Below, in pieces: positions 26,856 through 35,226 of a stretch of DNA of 64,000 bases (the stretch's first letter is position 1; each line of letters opens with the position of its first letter). Where the stretch lies: contig JADJWP010000002.1 of the NCBI GenBank assembly GCA_016716305.1, forward strand, positions 1,734,501 through 1,798,500, given 5' to 3'. Under the pieces are notes generated by a model. It had not been told where the DNA came from. It made no database searches and worked only from the letters and a program-made list of their open reading frames with translations. The DNA comes from Chloracidobacterium sp. (GTDB lineage: Bacteria; Acidobacteriota; Blastocatellia; Pyrinomonadales; Pyrinomonadaceae). Position numbers and translations under genes: made by a program.

Positions 26856-27236
26856 TTATTCGTCGATGCCTTCGTTTAAGTTGTCGTCAGCGATCCAAGA
26901 GACGAAAAGGCGTAGCCAGCTCTCTGTCGATTCGACGATCGAGACACCGACCCGCGTCGTGCCATAGCTTGCCGGCGTAAGCCTGACGACCTTGGCTTTG
27001 ACTTCGACCGGTACGCCGTCAGGCCGATGCGAGCGAATATAAAGGCTTTCGCCTTGCGAAACTTCCTGATTCAATTGAAATAGGGCACCAAGCGTGGAAA
27101 TATCGTCGGTCTCGGTCGGCTCGCTCCATGCAGCGCCGTCCTCGGTTCGTCCGGACACGACTATCGGCAGGCGGAGAGCCATCCGGAGAGCAAAGCGTTT
27201 TTCCTCGTACTGAGGCCTGCTGGTTGTTTGCATCAA
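26856..27236 (-). CDS. PilZ-domain protein
   Basis: 126 residues. The RxxxR motif (KRFALR, R14 and R18) and the D45-I-S47-T-L-G50 sequence match the two parts of the PilZ c-di-GMP binding site. The remainder is a beta-barrel-like stretch (VEVKAKVVRLTP, RVGVSIVES). Such proteins bind cyclic-di-GMP to control motility or exopolysaccharide; no partner gene is adjacent. It is monocistronic, 63 bases upstream of the enoyl-CoA hydratase gene on the same strand. Confidence 0.85.
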   Translation of the reverse strand: MMQTTSRPQYEEKRFALRMALRLPIVVSGRTEDGAAWSEPTETDDISTLGALFQLNQEVSQGESLYIRSHRPDGVPVEVKAKVVRLTPASYGTTRVGVSIVESTESWLRLFVSWIADDNLNEGIDE

Positions 27237-27464
27237 TTGATCTGGAAACCGCGGTCAGTCTAATTGTTACAAGTCTAACACGGAAAACCGCGAATTATGC
27301 AAACCGTAGACGTTGGCCGGCGGGAATAAGTCAAGCCGAATTGGTGATCATCACTACAGCGTCGGTCGGCGTCTGATTCGACTTACCCGACCGGCGATAG
27401 TTATACTATGAATTCGTTCCTGAATTCAAACTTTTTGCTCCCCCGTCAGGGGCCCAATCATCCG

Positions 27465-28478
27465 ATGTCACGAACATTTATCGAACGCAAAGTTGTTATT
27501 TTAGGCTCGGGCCCTGCAGGCTTGACCGCCGCCATCTATGCTTCTCGTGCTCAGCTCGAGCCGCTCGTTATCGATGGTCCGCAGCCGGGCGGCCAGTTGA
27601 CCATCACGACCGATGTTGAGAATTATCCGGGATTCGCCAAAGGGATCATGGGACCTGAGTTGATGAACGAGTTTCGAGAGCAGGCTCTTCGATTCGGAAC
27701 CGAGATTATCAATGTTTGGATCGACCGTGTCGATCTATCCGAGCGCCCATTTACGTTATACGGCAAGGAAAGTCAGGATGCCGAGGACGTGACCACGGAG
27801 ATCAAAGCCGACACCCTCATCATTTCGACCGGAGCCTCGGCCAAATGGCTGGGTATTCCGGGCGAGGAGCCGGTTCCCGAAGGTCTCGGAGGCAACGGGG
27901 TCTCTGCATGTGCGACGTGTGACGGTTTCTTTTTCAGAGGGAAGCCTATAGTTGTTGTCGGTGGAGGCGATACTGCGATGGAAGAAGCACTTTTCCTCAC
28001 CAGGTTCGCTTCAGAGGTGACCGTGATCCATAGGCGCAATGAGTTTCGTGCGTCCAAGATAATGGCGGATCGTGTTTTGGGGCACGAGAAGATCAAAGTG
28101 CTTTGGAATACCGAAGTAACTGCCATTCATGGTTCGAAAGAAACAGGCGTCGAGAGCATTAGTCTGTTTAACAACCAAACCAACGAGGCGTCGGATCACC
28201 CGACTCAGGGCGTCTTTATCGCGATCGGGCATAAACCGAACACAGAACTTTTCGAAGGTGTTTTGGATATGGACGACGTCGGTTACCTGATCACAGAAGG
28301 CAGGACGATGAAAACGAACGTCCCGGGCGTCTACGCTTGCGGTGACGCTCAGGACTCTTATTACCGGCAAGCGATCACGGCCGCCGGCACTGGGTGCATG
28401 GCGGCGATCGACGCTGAAAGGTTTCTCGCCGAACATGAAGAAGGCTCTGACCCGGACGCCGTTAAGGCTGGCGCCTGA
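27465..28478 (+). CDS. trxB: Thioredoxin-disulfide reductase
   Basis: About 337 residues of TrxB, reducing thioredoxin with NADPH and FAD. FAD motif ILGSGPAGLTAAIYASRA, redox pair C149/C152 in SACATCDGFFF, NADPH motif VVVGGGDTAMEEALFL and the C-terminal VYACGDAQD are all present. ATG 27465 (MSRTFIERKVVILG) is preferred over ATG 27408 because a possible -10 element (TATACT, 27402-27407) abuts the earlier codon. Thioredoxin could feed the GPx-type peroxidase at 2464. Confidence 0.95.
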   Translation: MSRTFIERKVVILGSGPAGLTAAIYASRAQLEPLVIDGPQPGGQLTITTDVENYPGFAKGIMGPELMNEFREQALRFGTEIINVWIDRVDLSERPFTLYGKESQDAEDVTTEIKADTLIISTGASAKWLGIPGEEPVPEGLGGNGVSACATCDGFFFRGKPIVVVGGGDTAMEEALFLTRFASEVTVIHRRNEFRASKIMADRVLGHEKIKVLWNTEVTAIHGSKETGVESISLFNNQTNEASDHPTQGVFIAIGHKPNTELFEGVLDMDDVGYLITEGRTMKTNVPGVYACGDAQDSYYRQAITAAGTGCMAAIDAERFLAEHEEGSDPDAVKAGA

Positions 28479-28489
28479 GGCCGCCGCCA

Positions 28490-29068
28490 CTACGATCGGT
28501 TCCTAGCCGCCCCTTTTGCAGGATCGAGATCCTGCTGGGTCCTCACGACCTTTCCGCTATCGTAGCCCATAACTTCGGCCCGTTTCAAAATGTTCTGATA
28601 GGTCAGATCATTCATCACGGGTTCGCGGCTCAAGATCCAAAAGTATTTCCGGTTCGGCTCGCCAACGACAGCGTATTCGTAATTAGGGCCTATGTCGATA
28701 ATCCAATAGTTCGCCCATACGAATGGAAGGAACGAAAGTATGCTTGGTGCGAACCGGACCTTCAGCTTCGAAATGCTGCTTTTATCCGCAAATTTCCCTT
28801 CAGCCTTCGCCGCTTCCATCACGCCATCTTTTTTGAGACATTCATTCAGCACCTCGATCCGGTCATTCGATTTTTTCGAATAAGTAGCCGTGACGTTGCC
28901 GACACACTGTTTCTGAAAACGATTCGGGTATTTTGCGATCTCATACCATTTTCCGAGGTATTTATTTAGATCGAAAGGATTGACCGTTTCGAGTTTCGAT
29001 GTGTTCGGTTGGGCCGCGGCGATCGTGCCGCTTACTAGTATCGCTATTATTAACAACAAACTTTTCAT
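28490..29068 (-). CDS. Secreted lipocalin (Blc-like, without lipidation)
   Basis: 192 residues from ATG 29068 (MKSLLLIIAIL). A signal peptide ending IAAAQ is followed by a lipocalin domain with the GKWYEIAKYPNRFQKQC start and the NYWIIDIGPNYEYAVVGEP and YFWILSREP motifs. It resembles bacterial Blc, which binds lipids in the envelope, but the signal peptide lacks a lipobox cysteine, so it is probably soluble in the periplasm. No ribosome-binding sequence is clear; a longer in-frame extension to 29176 has a poor N-terminus. It is convergent with trxB. Confidence 0.9.
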   Translation of the reverse strand: MKSLLLIIAILVSGTIAAAQPNTSKLETVNPFDLNKYLGKWYEIAKYPNRFQKQCVGNVTATYSKKSNDRIEVLNECLKKDGVMEAAKAEGKFADKSSISKLKVRFAPSILSFLPFVWANYWIIDIGPNYEYAVVGEPNRKYFWILSREPVMNDLTYQNILKRAEVMGYDSGKVVRTQQDLDPAKGAARNRS

Positions 29069-29222
29069 ATAATATCGTTTGATGCACTTATATCTGACTA
29101 TCGTGGTATCAGAGTTCGGATGTACAAAAACTGCTGACGCAATGCGATTTCGATGGGTCGCCAAATACAGTTTCAATTAACGAAACGTCATAAGGCCCGG
29201 CGGATCGAGGTATCCATTATTT

Positions 29223-29543
29223 ATGCCAATTTACGAATATCTTTGTAACAAGTGTGGACGGCGAGTTGAAAAACGCCAAAGCGTTTCCGACGCACCGCTA
29301 AAAACGTGCGAGGAATGCGGCGGCGAACTCGCAAAACAATGGTCGCTTTCAGGATTTCAATTCAAGGGCGAAGGCTGGTACGTCACGGATTATGCCGGCA
29401 AAAAGGCAGTTAACGGCGATTCGACGCCGACCACCGAAAAAACTTCGCCGGCCGAATCAACCGTTAAGACAGAACCGGCATCAAAGGAAAAAACTGAAAC
29501 GGCCACTAAGCCGGCCGCGGACGGCAACGCAATGAAAACCTAA
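29223..29543 (+). CDS. FmdB-family zinc-ribbon protein
   Basis: 106 residues. The first 55 form the FmdB/CxxC_CxxC regulatory-type zinc ribbon (MPIYEYLCNKCGRR, CEECGGELAKQWSLSGFQFKG, GWYVTDYAG). The remainder is a low-complexity tail rich in Thr, Lys and Ala. Despite the historical name, a regulatory role is not proven. Its stop is directly followed by the VWA gene, so the two are probably one transcript. Confidence 0.9.
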   Translation: MPIYEYLCNKCGRRVEKRQSVSDAPLKTCEECGGELAKQWSLSGFQFKGEGWYVTDYAGKKAVNGDSTPTTEKTSPAESTVKTEPASKEKTETATKPAADGNAMKT

Positions 29544-29546
29544 TTG

Positions 29547-30449
29547 ATGATGTTCAAACCTCGATCGGTCCTTATTTTGGTCATCACGCTCGCGATCTTT
29601 GGCGACGCGATCGGCCAATCGCGGCACAACGCCCGCGGGACCGACCTTGAGGGAACGATCCTCAGCGTTTCTGCATGGCGAACGGATGACAAGAAAGATC
29701 CGATCAGGATAGAGAATCTGTTTCTGTACGAAAACGGTATCGAGCAGCGGATCAAGAATTTCAGCTTTGACCCTTCGCCGGCGAAGATCGTACTGTTGGT
29801 CGATAATTCCCAAACGCTGCCGGCGGATCTCGAAAAACTAAAAGCTGCGACAATGGAGTTCGCCTACGAGATATTCGACGGCGACCAGCTTTTTGTCATC
29901 GCGTATGATGAAAAGGCCGAGATCGTCCAGGAATGGACCGACGACGCGAAAAAGATGGAAACGTCGCTTGCCACTTTTCGGAAAAAGGGCAATCCGCATT
30001 TATTCGACGCCCTTGATTCGACCGTTCGTGAGATCCTCAGGCCTTTAATGCCCGGCACGCGCAAGACTGCCGTCGTGGTGATCGGTGACGGCCTTGACCG
30101 CGGCAGCGAAACCGCATTTGACAAGATACTTGCCGAACTCCAGTTCATGAACATTACGGTTTATGCCCTTCAGATACCGGATCGAACTGGTGGTGCGTTC
30201 AGGCGAAACCAACCGAAGGCCGGTGCCGTTATCAGTCAACTGACGGAAGGAACTGGCGGTAAGGCGTTCCCGCTTGACGAGGCTCAAGCTGCGGCGAAGT
30301 TCGTTTGCGATGAACTTCGTCGAAATAGATATCTGCTTTCTTATCTTCCTCAAAATACATCCACATACGATGCCCGTCGCGTGTTCCTGCTCGCCGATGA
30401 AGGCATTGCGATCAGGACCAAAACCGCTCAACCGCCGAACATCAAATAG
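29547..30449 (+). CDS. VWFA-related acidobacterial-type secreted protein
   Basis: About 300 residues. A signal peptide (to about residue 25, IFGDAIGQ) precedes a von Willebrand A domain whose metal site begins LVDNSQT; it continues with TRKTAVVVIGDGLDRGSE. The arrangement matches the VWFA-related domain proteins expanded in Acidobacteriota. They may act as secreted adhesion or assembly factors; the substrate is unknown. ATG 29547 follows the FmdB stop by three bases, and TTG 29544 is the alternative. The FmdB and OmpA-type neighbours suggest an envelope role. Confidence 0.88.
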   Translation: MMFKPRSVLILVITLAIFGDAIGQSRHNARGTDLEGTILSVSAWRTDDKKDPIRIENLFLYENGIEQRIKNFSFDPSPAKIVLLVDNSQTLPADLEKLKAATMEFAYEIFDGDQLFVIAYDEKAEIVQEWTDDAKKMETSLATFRKKGNPHLFDALDSTVREILRPLMPGTRKTAVVVIGDGLDRGSETAFDKILAELQFMNITVYALQIPDRTGGAFRRNQPKAGAVISQLTEGTGGKAFPLDEAQAAAKFVCDELRRNRYLLSYLPQNTSTYDARRVFLLADEGIAIRTKTAQPPNIK

Positions 30450-30552
30450 CCCATCGAACAGCTCTGATTTAACAATTATTAAGTTTACGGGCGCACTTGT
30501 GTTAAACTTTCGTCAATTAACCGTTCCCGATCTGTCTGGAGCCTGATCAACT

Positions 30553-31779
30553 GTGAGCGATTCGAGAAACAATCCGGGCCCGCCTCCCGATGACTTTTCC
30601 AATACCGTACCGAACGTCAAAATGCCTGACGATATCGGCGCGAACGATTGGGATAAGACCAATTACAATCTTCCGAAACAACCCGCTCCCGACGATTGGG
30701 GCCGCACGGTTACCAACATAAAACCGATCGACACCGACCGGCAGGATTTCGGAAAAACGATGTATCCGGGAGCCGCACGTCAGCCCGACAGCGATTGGGG
30801 AGCGACCCGCCCCGATGCTCGAGTTCCCGATACGGACTTCGGCGCACCTGAGGGCCAGTTCGAAAAGACCACACCATATTTTCAATTACCTGAGACCGAG
30901 AGACAGAAGTATCAGAACCTGCCGCCTACACCGACCGAACAGGCAGCACAGGAAGCTCAGGAACAAAAAGCTCAGGGCGGCATTCCAGGATGGGTCTGGG
31001 TGAGCGCCGGGCTGTTTTCGATGTTCTTGTTCTCGATCCTCGTCTTGCTCGTCGTCTATTTCTTTTTTATCCGCGACAGTAGCTATTCGGTAACGGTAAA
31101 AAGCGCACCTCCGGGAAGCGACATTTTCGTCGATGACGGTTCATGGGGCTTGACCCGTCCTGACGGTTCGATCGAGTTGACGCCGTTGAAATCGGGCCGA
31201 CGTGTTATCAAGATCGTTCACCCGACCTATGAGTGTGAGACCCGCGAGGTCGATCTGAAGGATGGCGTCAATCCGGCCCCGCTCATTGCCAGGTGCAAGG
31301 CAATGGCTGTTAAGCCGGGTGAAACGTGCGAGAGCTTTAGTCCGGGCGAGTTCGATAAGGCCGAGCGTTGTTATAACAAGGCTCTCGATGACCTGCCCGA
31401 TCCGTTCACTGATGAAGCGCTTGTGCGGGCTTTGAACATCCTGATAATCAATTTTGACTCCGGCAAGTACGACGTTCCGCCTCAGCGCCTCGCGGCATTA
31501 CAAAAAGGTGCGACGTTTATTAAGAAACTTCAGGATCGAGAGCCGAATACGGTTCTCGAGGTCGGCGGACATACCGATTCTGTTGGCAACGATTCCTCAA
31601 ATCAGGCCCTTTCGGACAACCGTGCAAAAGCGGTCAAAGACGTTCTCGCACGCTATGGCGTTAACCCCGCGGGCCTTCAGACGCGAGGATACGGCGAAAC
31701 TCAGCCGAAATTCGACAACAACACCGAACAGGGCAAGTTCCTTAATCGGCGGATCCAATACTCTATCGTCAAACGGTGA
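30553..31779 (+). CDS. OmpA-family peptidoglycan-binding protein with PEGA-like region
   Basis: 408 residues from a GTG start. The N-terminal 145 residues are polar, with repeated DxDFG/WD-type units (NDWDKTNYN, DWGRTVTN, DFGKTMY, DWGATRPD). A transmembrane helix follows (WVWVSAGLFSMFLFSILVLLVVYFF), then a PEGA-like beta domain (SAPPGSDIFVDDG, SGRRVIKIVHPTYE). The C-terminal OmpA domain contains LEVGGHTDSVGNDSSNQALS, RAKAVKDVL and NRRIQYSI and binds peptidoglycan. Its stop codon abuts the convergent thyA stop, together forming TGATCA. Confidence 0.87.
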   Translation: MSDSRNNPGPPPDDFSNTVPNVKMPDDIGANDWDKTNYNLPKQPAPDDWGRTVTNIKPIDTDRQDFGKTMYPGAARQPDSDWGATRPDARVPDTDFGAPEGQFEKTTPYFQLPETERQKYQNLPPTPTEQAAQEAQEQKAQGGIPGWVWVSAGLFSMFLFSILVLLVVYFFFIRDSSYSVTVKSAPPGSDIFVDDGSWGLTRPDGSIELTPLKSGRRVIKIVHPTYECETREVDLKDGVNPAPLIARCKAMAVKPGETCESFSPGEFDKAERCYNKALDDLPDPFTDEALVRALNILIINFDSGKYDVPPQRLAALQKGATFIKKLQDREPNTVLEVGGHTDSVGNDSSNQALSDNRAKAVKDVLARYGVNPAGLQTRGYGETQPKFDNNTEQGKFLNRRIQYSIVKR

Positions 31780-32625
31780 TCAGACCGCGACCGGAGCCGC
31801 GATCTTACCGTGAGACCGGTAACCGACAAGATCCAGATCCTCAAACTTGAACGATAATAAGCCGTCGAGGCCCTTTAGCTCGGCGGCGTTCTCAATTCTA
31901 AGCTCAGGCAATGGAAGCGGTTCGCGTGAGAGCAGCTCGTTTACCTGATCAAGGTGATTTGAATAAATGTGCAGGTCGCCGAATGTGTGTATAAAGTCGC
32001 CGACCTCAAGCCCGCATACGTGGGCGACAAGGTGTGTCATCAATGCGTAGCTTGAGATGTTGAACGGCACGCCGAGAAATGCATCAGCCGATCGCTGATA
32101 GAGCTGGCAATGCAGTGTTTTCCCGCCGTCGATCTTGAATTGGAAGAGCGTGTGGCACGGCGGCAAAGCGACGTCGTCGCAGGTCTCGGGATTCCAACCG
32201 GTCACGATCAGCCGACGCGAATTCGGGTTCGTTTCGATCTCGCGGATCAGCCTCGCGATCTGATCAACTCCGTTCTGTTGCGGATAATCGCCGCCGAACG
32301 ATCGCCACAAATAACCATAAACGGGCCCGAGGTCGCCCTCTTCCCTGCCAAACCTCGCCGTCTGTTCCGCGGTCGCCCATTCCTGCCAGATATCAACGCC
32401 GCGAGCACGCAGAGCAGCCTCATCGGTCGAACCGCTCAGGAACCAGAAAAGCTCTTCGGCGACCCAGCGAAACGGAACGCGCTTGGTCGTCACTATCGGA
32501 AATCCTTTCCGGAGATCGAACCGCGTCTGATATCCAAACGCCGAGATGGTCCCAACACCCGTCCGGTCTTCATGCCGCGTGCCGTTCTCCAAAATATGCT
32601 TAAGAAGGTCGTGGTATTGCCGCAT
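31780..32625 (-). CDS. thyA: Thymidylate synthase (ThyA type)
   Basis: 281 residues of folate-dependent ThyA, making dTMP from dUMP with methylene-tetrahydrofolate. The nucleophile is C157 in LPPCHTLFQF. The start RQYHDLLKHILENGTRHEDRTG, the RSADAFLGVPFNI and GDLHIYSNH motifs are complete. It is the downstream partner of a small hypothetical gene (three-base gap). No dihydrofolate reductase gene lies next to it. Confidence 0.97.
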   Translation of the reverse strand: MRQYHDLLKHILENGTRHEDRTGVGTISAFGYQTRFDLRKGFPIVTTKRVPFRWVAEELFWFLSGSTDEAALRARGVDIWQEWATAEQTARFGREEGDLGPVYGYLWRSFGGDYPQQNGVDQIARLIREIETNPNSRRLIVTGWNPETCDDVALPPCHTLFQFKIDGGKTLHCQLYQRSADAFLGVPFNISSYALMTHLVAHVCGLEVGDFIHTFGDLHIYSNHLDQVNELLSREPLPLPELRIENAAELKGLDGLLSFKFEDLDLVGYRSHGKIAAPVAV

Positions 32626-32628
32626 GCG

Positions 32629-32892
32629 TTAATCGTCTTCGATCGTATTTTCAGTTTCGAAGTAGACAGACGTTTGTGAACCTCCTTCCAACTCGATCGT
32701 CCAAACGCTCTGCAGATCGAAGCTGGTAAGGTGAATCTGCAGCGTCCAGTGAACGTCCTCAACCCCAAACTGATCGCAGATGAAGTCGTGCTCGGCTGCA
32801 ACGCGCGATCTTCGACCGCTCGGTTCGAATACAACAGCGGTTTCAGGGCTTTTTCCGTCACCTGATAAGACCTTTGGCTTGAGATGTGTCAT
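32629..32892 (-). CDS. Small hypothetical protein upstream of thyA
   Basis: About 87 residues from ATG 32892 (MTHLKPKVLSGDG), or 100 from ATG 32931; neither has a perfectly spaced ribosome-binding site, although AAGGAG lies between them. The start GKSPETAVVFEPSGR and the segment VWTIELEGGSQTSVYFE suggest a compact alpha/beta protein. The stop is three bases before thyA, so they are co-transcribed. Function unknown. It is divergent from the gene at 32941. Confidence 0.65.
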   Translation of the reverse strand: MTHLKPKVLSGDGKSPETAVVFEPSGRRSRVAAEHDFICDQFGVEDVHWTLQIHLTSFDLQSVWTIELEGGSQTSVYFETENTIEDD

Positions 32893-32940
32893 TTTCGACG
32901 TTTGTCTAATCTCCTTCTGAAAAGCTACCATAATCTACTT

Positions 32941-33426
32941 ATGACGCGGAAACTTGAGATCAGCTTTAACAGTCCGCAATGCGGATGGATGTCGATCGGA
33001 TTTTCCGACGGCAAGAACGAGTTTCACACGACGACGGCCCATGCGCCGCATGAAACCGCATTACCGGATCTGATGCGGATCTTGACCACTATCGCCGACG
33101 CAGGCAGAAACCCGACCGGTAGGGAGGGTGTTTCGTCTGAGCATCTACTCAAATGGAATCGCGATCCCGAAGAATTCGATTTCCGCTTCGTGCGAACTGG
33201 CGATGATCTGACCATCGAAATATATCAGTATCCGACCGACGACCGCGACCTGAACGACCGCGACCTGGTTTACAAACATACGGCACCGACAGCCGAAGTT
33301 TTAGCCGCATTCGCAGAAACATTCGATCAACTCTACGAAGACCGCGACACCGACGAATTCGAATTCAACTGGCGCCAGCCGTTTCCGTATTCTGAGTACG
33401 AAGAATTTAAGCAGAGATCGACTTAA
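32941..33426 (+). CDS. Hypothetical protein
   Basis: 161 residues from ATG 32941 (MTRKLEISFNSPQCGWMSIGF). No known family; it looks soluble and acidic, with many Asp and Glu residues and a region DDRDLNDRDLVY. A short helix-rich C-terminus (LAAFAETFDQLYEDRDTDEFEF) follows. A longer frame to 32884 overlaps the divergent gene and is less likely. Its stop codon opens the palindromic element at 33424. Confidence 0.7.
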   Translation: MTRKLEISFNSPQCGWMSIGFSDGKNEFHTTTAHAPHETALPDLMRILTTIADAGRNPTGREGVSSEHLLKWNRDPEEFDFRFVRTGDDLTIEIYQYPTDDRDLNDRDLVYKHTAPTAEVLAAFAETFDQLYEDRDTDEFEFNWRQPFPYSEYEEFKQRST

Positions 33427-33500
33427 CCACTAAAAGATACCGAAGCCACAAAGATATCAGGTTCTAAGTTTTTGTGAATTTTCGTGTAGTTTTGTGGTTA
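33424..33500. repeat. Imperfect inverted repeat filling a gene gap
   Basis: The element runs from the TAA stop of the upstream gene to seven bases before the next ATG. The left part reads TAACCACTAAAAGATACCGA and the right end TTTTCGTGTAGTTTTGTGGTTA; these are complementary over about 30 bases with several mismatches. There is no T-run typical of a terminator. Layout matches the elements at 837 and 6093. Confidence 0.7.
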
Positions 33501-33507
33501 TCTTGTT

Positions 33508-34521
33508 ATGAAAGAAAAACTCCTAGACCTTCTTGCCTGCCCGACGTGCGGCGGAGACATTCTGCTGGCGTATGCGAGCAAGTACGAAGAGAAAGAGATC
33601 ATCGAGGGCGTTCTGACCTGCAAAAAATGCGACCGCGAGTATAAGGTCGTCCGCGGCGTGCCGCGATTTTCGGATCTAGCCAAGATCGAAGCCGACAAGG
33701 CAGAGACCGCTGAAAACTTCGGTTGGCAGTGGACGCATTTTACTCAGGAAGATCCGAAATATAACGATCAGTTCCTCGGTTGGATCCAGCCCGTTAAGCC
33801 TGAGTTTTTCGAAGGCAAGGTCGTGCTCGAGGGCGGGTGCGGCAAAGGCCGGCACACAAAACTTGCGGCCCAGTGGGGAGCGAAAGAGGTGGTCGGCATC
33901 GACCTCGGCGATGGCGTCGAATCGGCTTTCGCTCTGACCCGCGAAATGCCGAATGCCCATATCATCCAGTGCGACATCTTCAAGCTGCCGCTGAAAAAAG
34001 TATTTGATTATGCATTCAGCGTCGGCGTGCTCCACCACACGCCTGATCCGAAAAAGGCATTCCTCTCGCTCGCCTCAAAGGTGCAGAAAGGCGGGCACAT
34101 TTCGGCCTGGGTCTATGGCGCTGAGAATAACGAGTGGATCACGAAATTCGTCAATCCGATACGTGAGAGCTTTACGTCAAAAATGTCGCAGCCGATGCTC
34201 TATCAACTGTCGAAACTCCCGACGCTTTCGCTGTTCCTGACCACCAAGCTTGTCTATCGTCCGGCAAACATCGCTGCGAAAGGCGTCGCGAAGAGGCTTT
34301 TCTACAACGATTATCTTAACCACCTCGGCACATTTGGCTGGCGCGAACAGCACAATATCGTCTTCGATCACCTTGTGGCCCCGACCGCATTTTATATTTC
34401 AAAAGAGGAATTTGTGGATTGGTGGGAGGACATCAAAGCCGAGGACGTCGAGATCATCTGGCATAACAGCAATAGCTGGTGTGGGTTTGGCAGGGTCGGC
34501 AGTAAGAACCGCGACCGGTAG
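33508..34521 (+). CDS. Class I methyltransferase with N-terminal zinc-ribbon
   Basis: 337 residues. A Trm112-like zinc-binding start (LLACPTCGG, LTCKKCDREYKVV) is fused to a Rossmann SAM-dependent methyltransferase domain, with motif I VLEGGCGKGRHTKLAAQWGA and VVGIDLGD. A C-terminal region of about 120 residues (SKMSQPMLYQL, NDYLNHLGTF, WREQHNIVFDHL) is typical of this methyltransferase group. The acceptor is unknown. It leads a run of methyltransferase, metallopeptidase-like and HIT genes. Confidence 0.9.
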   Translation: MKEKLLDLLACPTCGGDILLAYASKYEEKEIIEGVLTCKKCDREYKVVRGVPRFSDLAKIEADKAETAENFGWQWTHFTQEDPKYNDQFLGWIQPVKPEFFEGKVVLEGGCGKGRHTKLAAQWGAKEVVGIDLGDGVESAFALTREMPNAHIIQCDIFKLPLKKVFDYAFSVGVLHHTPDPKKAFLSLASKVQKGGHISAWVYGAENNEWITKFVNPIRESFTSKMSQPMLYQLSKLPTLSLFLTTKLVYRPANIAAKGVAKRLFYNDYLNHLGTFGWREQHNIVFDHLVAPTAFYISKEEFVDWWEDIKAEDVEIIWHNSNSWCGFGRVGSKNRDR

Positions 34522-34554
34522 AACTCGGGTTCGCAAAACAAACAGACCAACGGT

Positions 34555-35202
34555 ATGAGATTCGAAAAGGGTATTGCCAAGAAGTATCGCCGATCTGTCG
34601 AAGATGCGTTTCGATCGATCCTCGAAAACGGTACCGACCTTCAGAAGTCGATCGCCGGCAACATCGTAAGGTCAAAGATGCTCGTGCGCGTAAAGCCGGT
34701 GTCTGAGATCAATGCATCGGGGATAACCGGGCTGATCGATCCGGATTCAACGAACCAAAGGATCGCCAACGAGATCCTGAGTCTGCGTGATGCTCTCGGA
34801 GAGGTCTACATCGCCATTGCCGAAGAGACGATCGACACCGGCGGACAGCGCGGCTGCGAGGGCACATTTGTGCATGAAGGCCGACATGCTTACGATTTTG
34901 CGCAGACCATCGCGAGTTTTTCTGACACTGAAACCAATCCGCTAAGTATTTTCGATCCGACCCTTTTCGAACTCGAATGGGAAGCTCATCGTATATCGGG
35001 TGAGTACATGCTGTGTATAAATAAGGACGAATACCTCCATGAGGGGCTGCATCTGATGATACTCGGGCGCGAAGCCGAAACCGGCCCGTGCTTTGTCGAT
35101 ATCGAGGGCATCGCCCGCCGCCTTCGTGAGAGCTATGGCCTGGAACGGGGAAAGAACGAAGGTCCGCATGCCAGCGCGCTTTTGGGACTGCGGCTAAAAT
35201 AG
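34555..35202 (+). CDS. Putative zinc metallopeptidase with an HEGRH motif
   Basis: 215 residues with no named family. An HExxH zinc motif is present as H107-E108-G-R-H111 (GTFVHEGRHAYDFAQ). About 30 residues later E141 and E143 (FELEWEAHRISGEYM) could give the third ligand of a gluzincin. The overall look is of a small soluble helix-rich protein with conserved cysteines at C101, C153 and C186. The HEGRH is suggestive, not proof, of peptidase activity. It lies between two methyltransferase genes. Confidence 0.75.
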   Translation: MRFEKGIAKKYRRSVEDAFRSILENGTDLQKSIAGNIVRSKMLVRVKPVSEINASGITGLIDPDSTNQRIANEILSLRDALGEVYIAIAEETIDTGGQRGCEGTFVHEGRHAYDFAQTIASFSDTETNPLSIFDPTLFELEWEAHRISGEYMLCINKDEYLHEGLHLMILGREAETGPCFVDIEGIARRLRESYGLERGKNEGPHASALLGLRLK

Positions 35203-35226
35203 CCGCGTTATGGCATAATTTTCCTT

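Noticed and set aside
31774..31785. Palindrome TGATCA at the OmpA/thyA junction
   Set aside because: It is simply two stop codons facing each other; no further structure is present.
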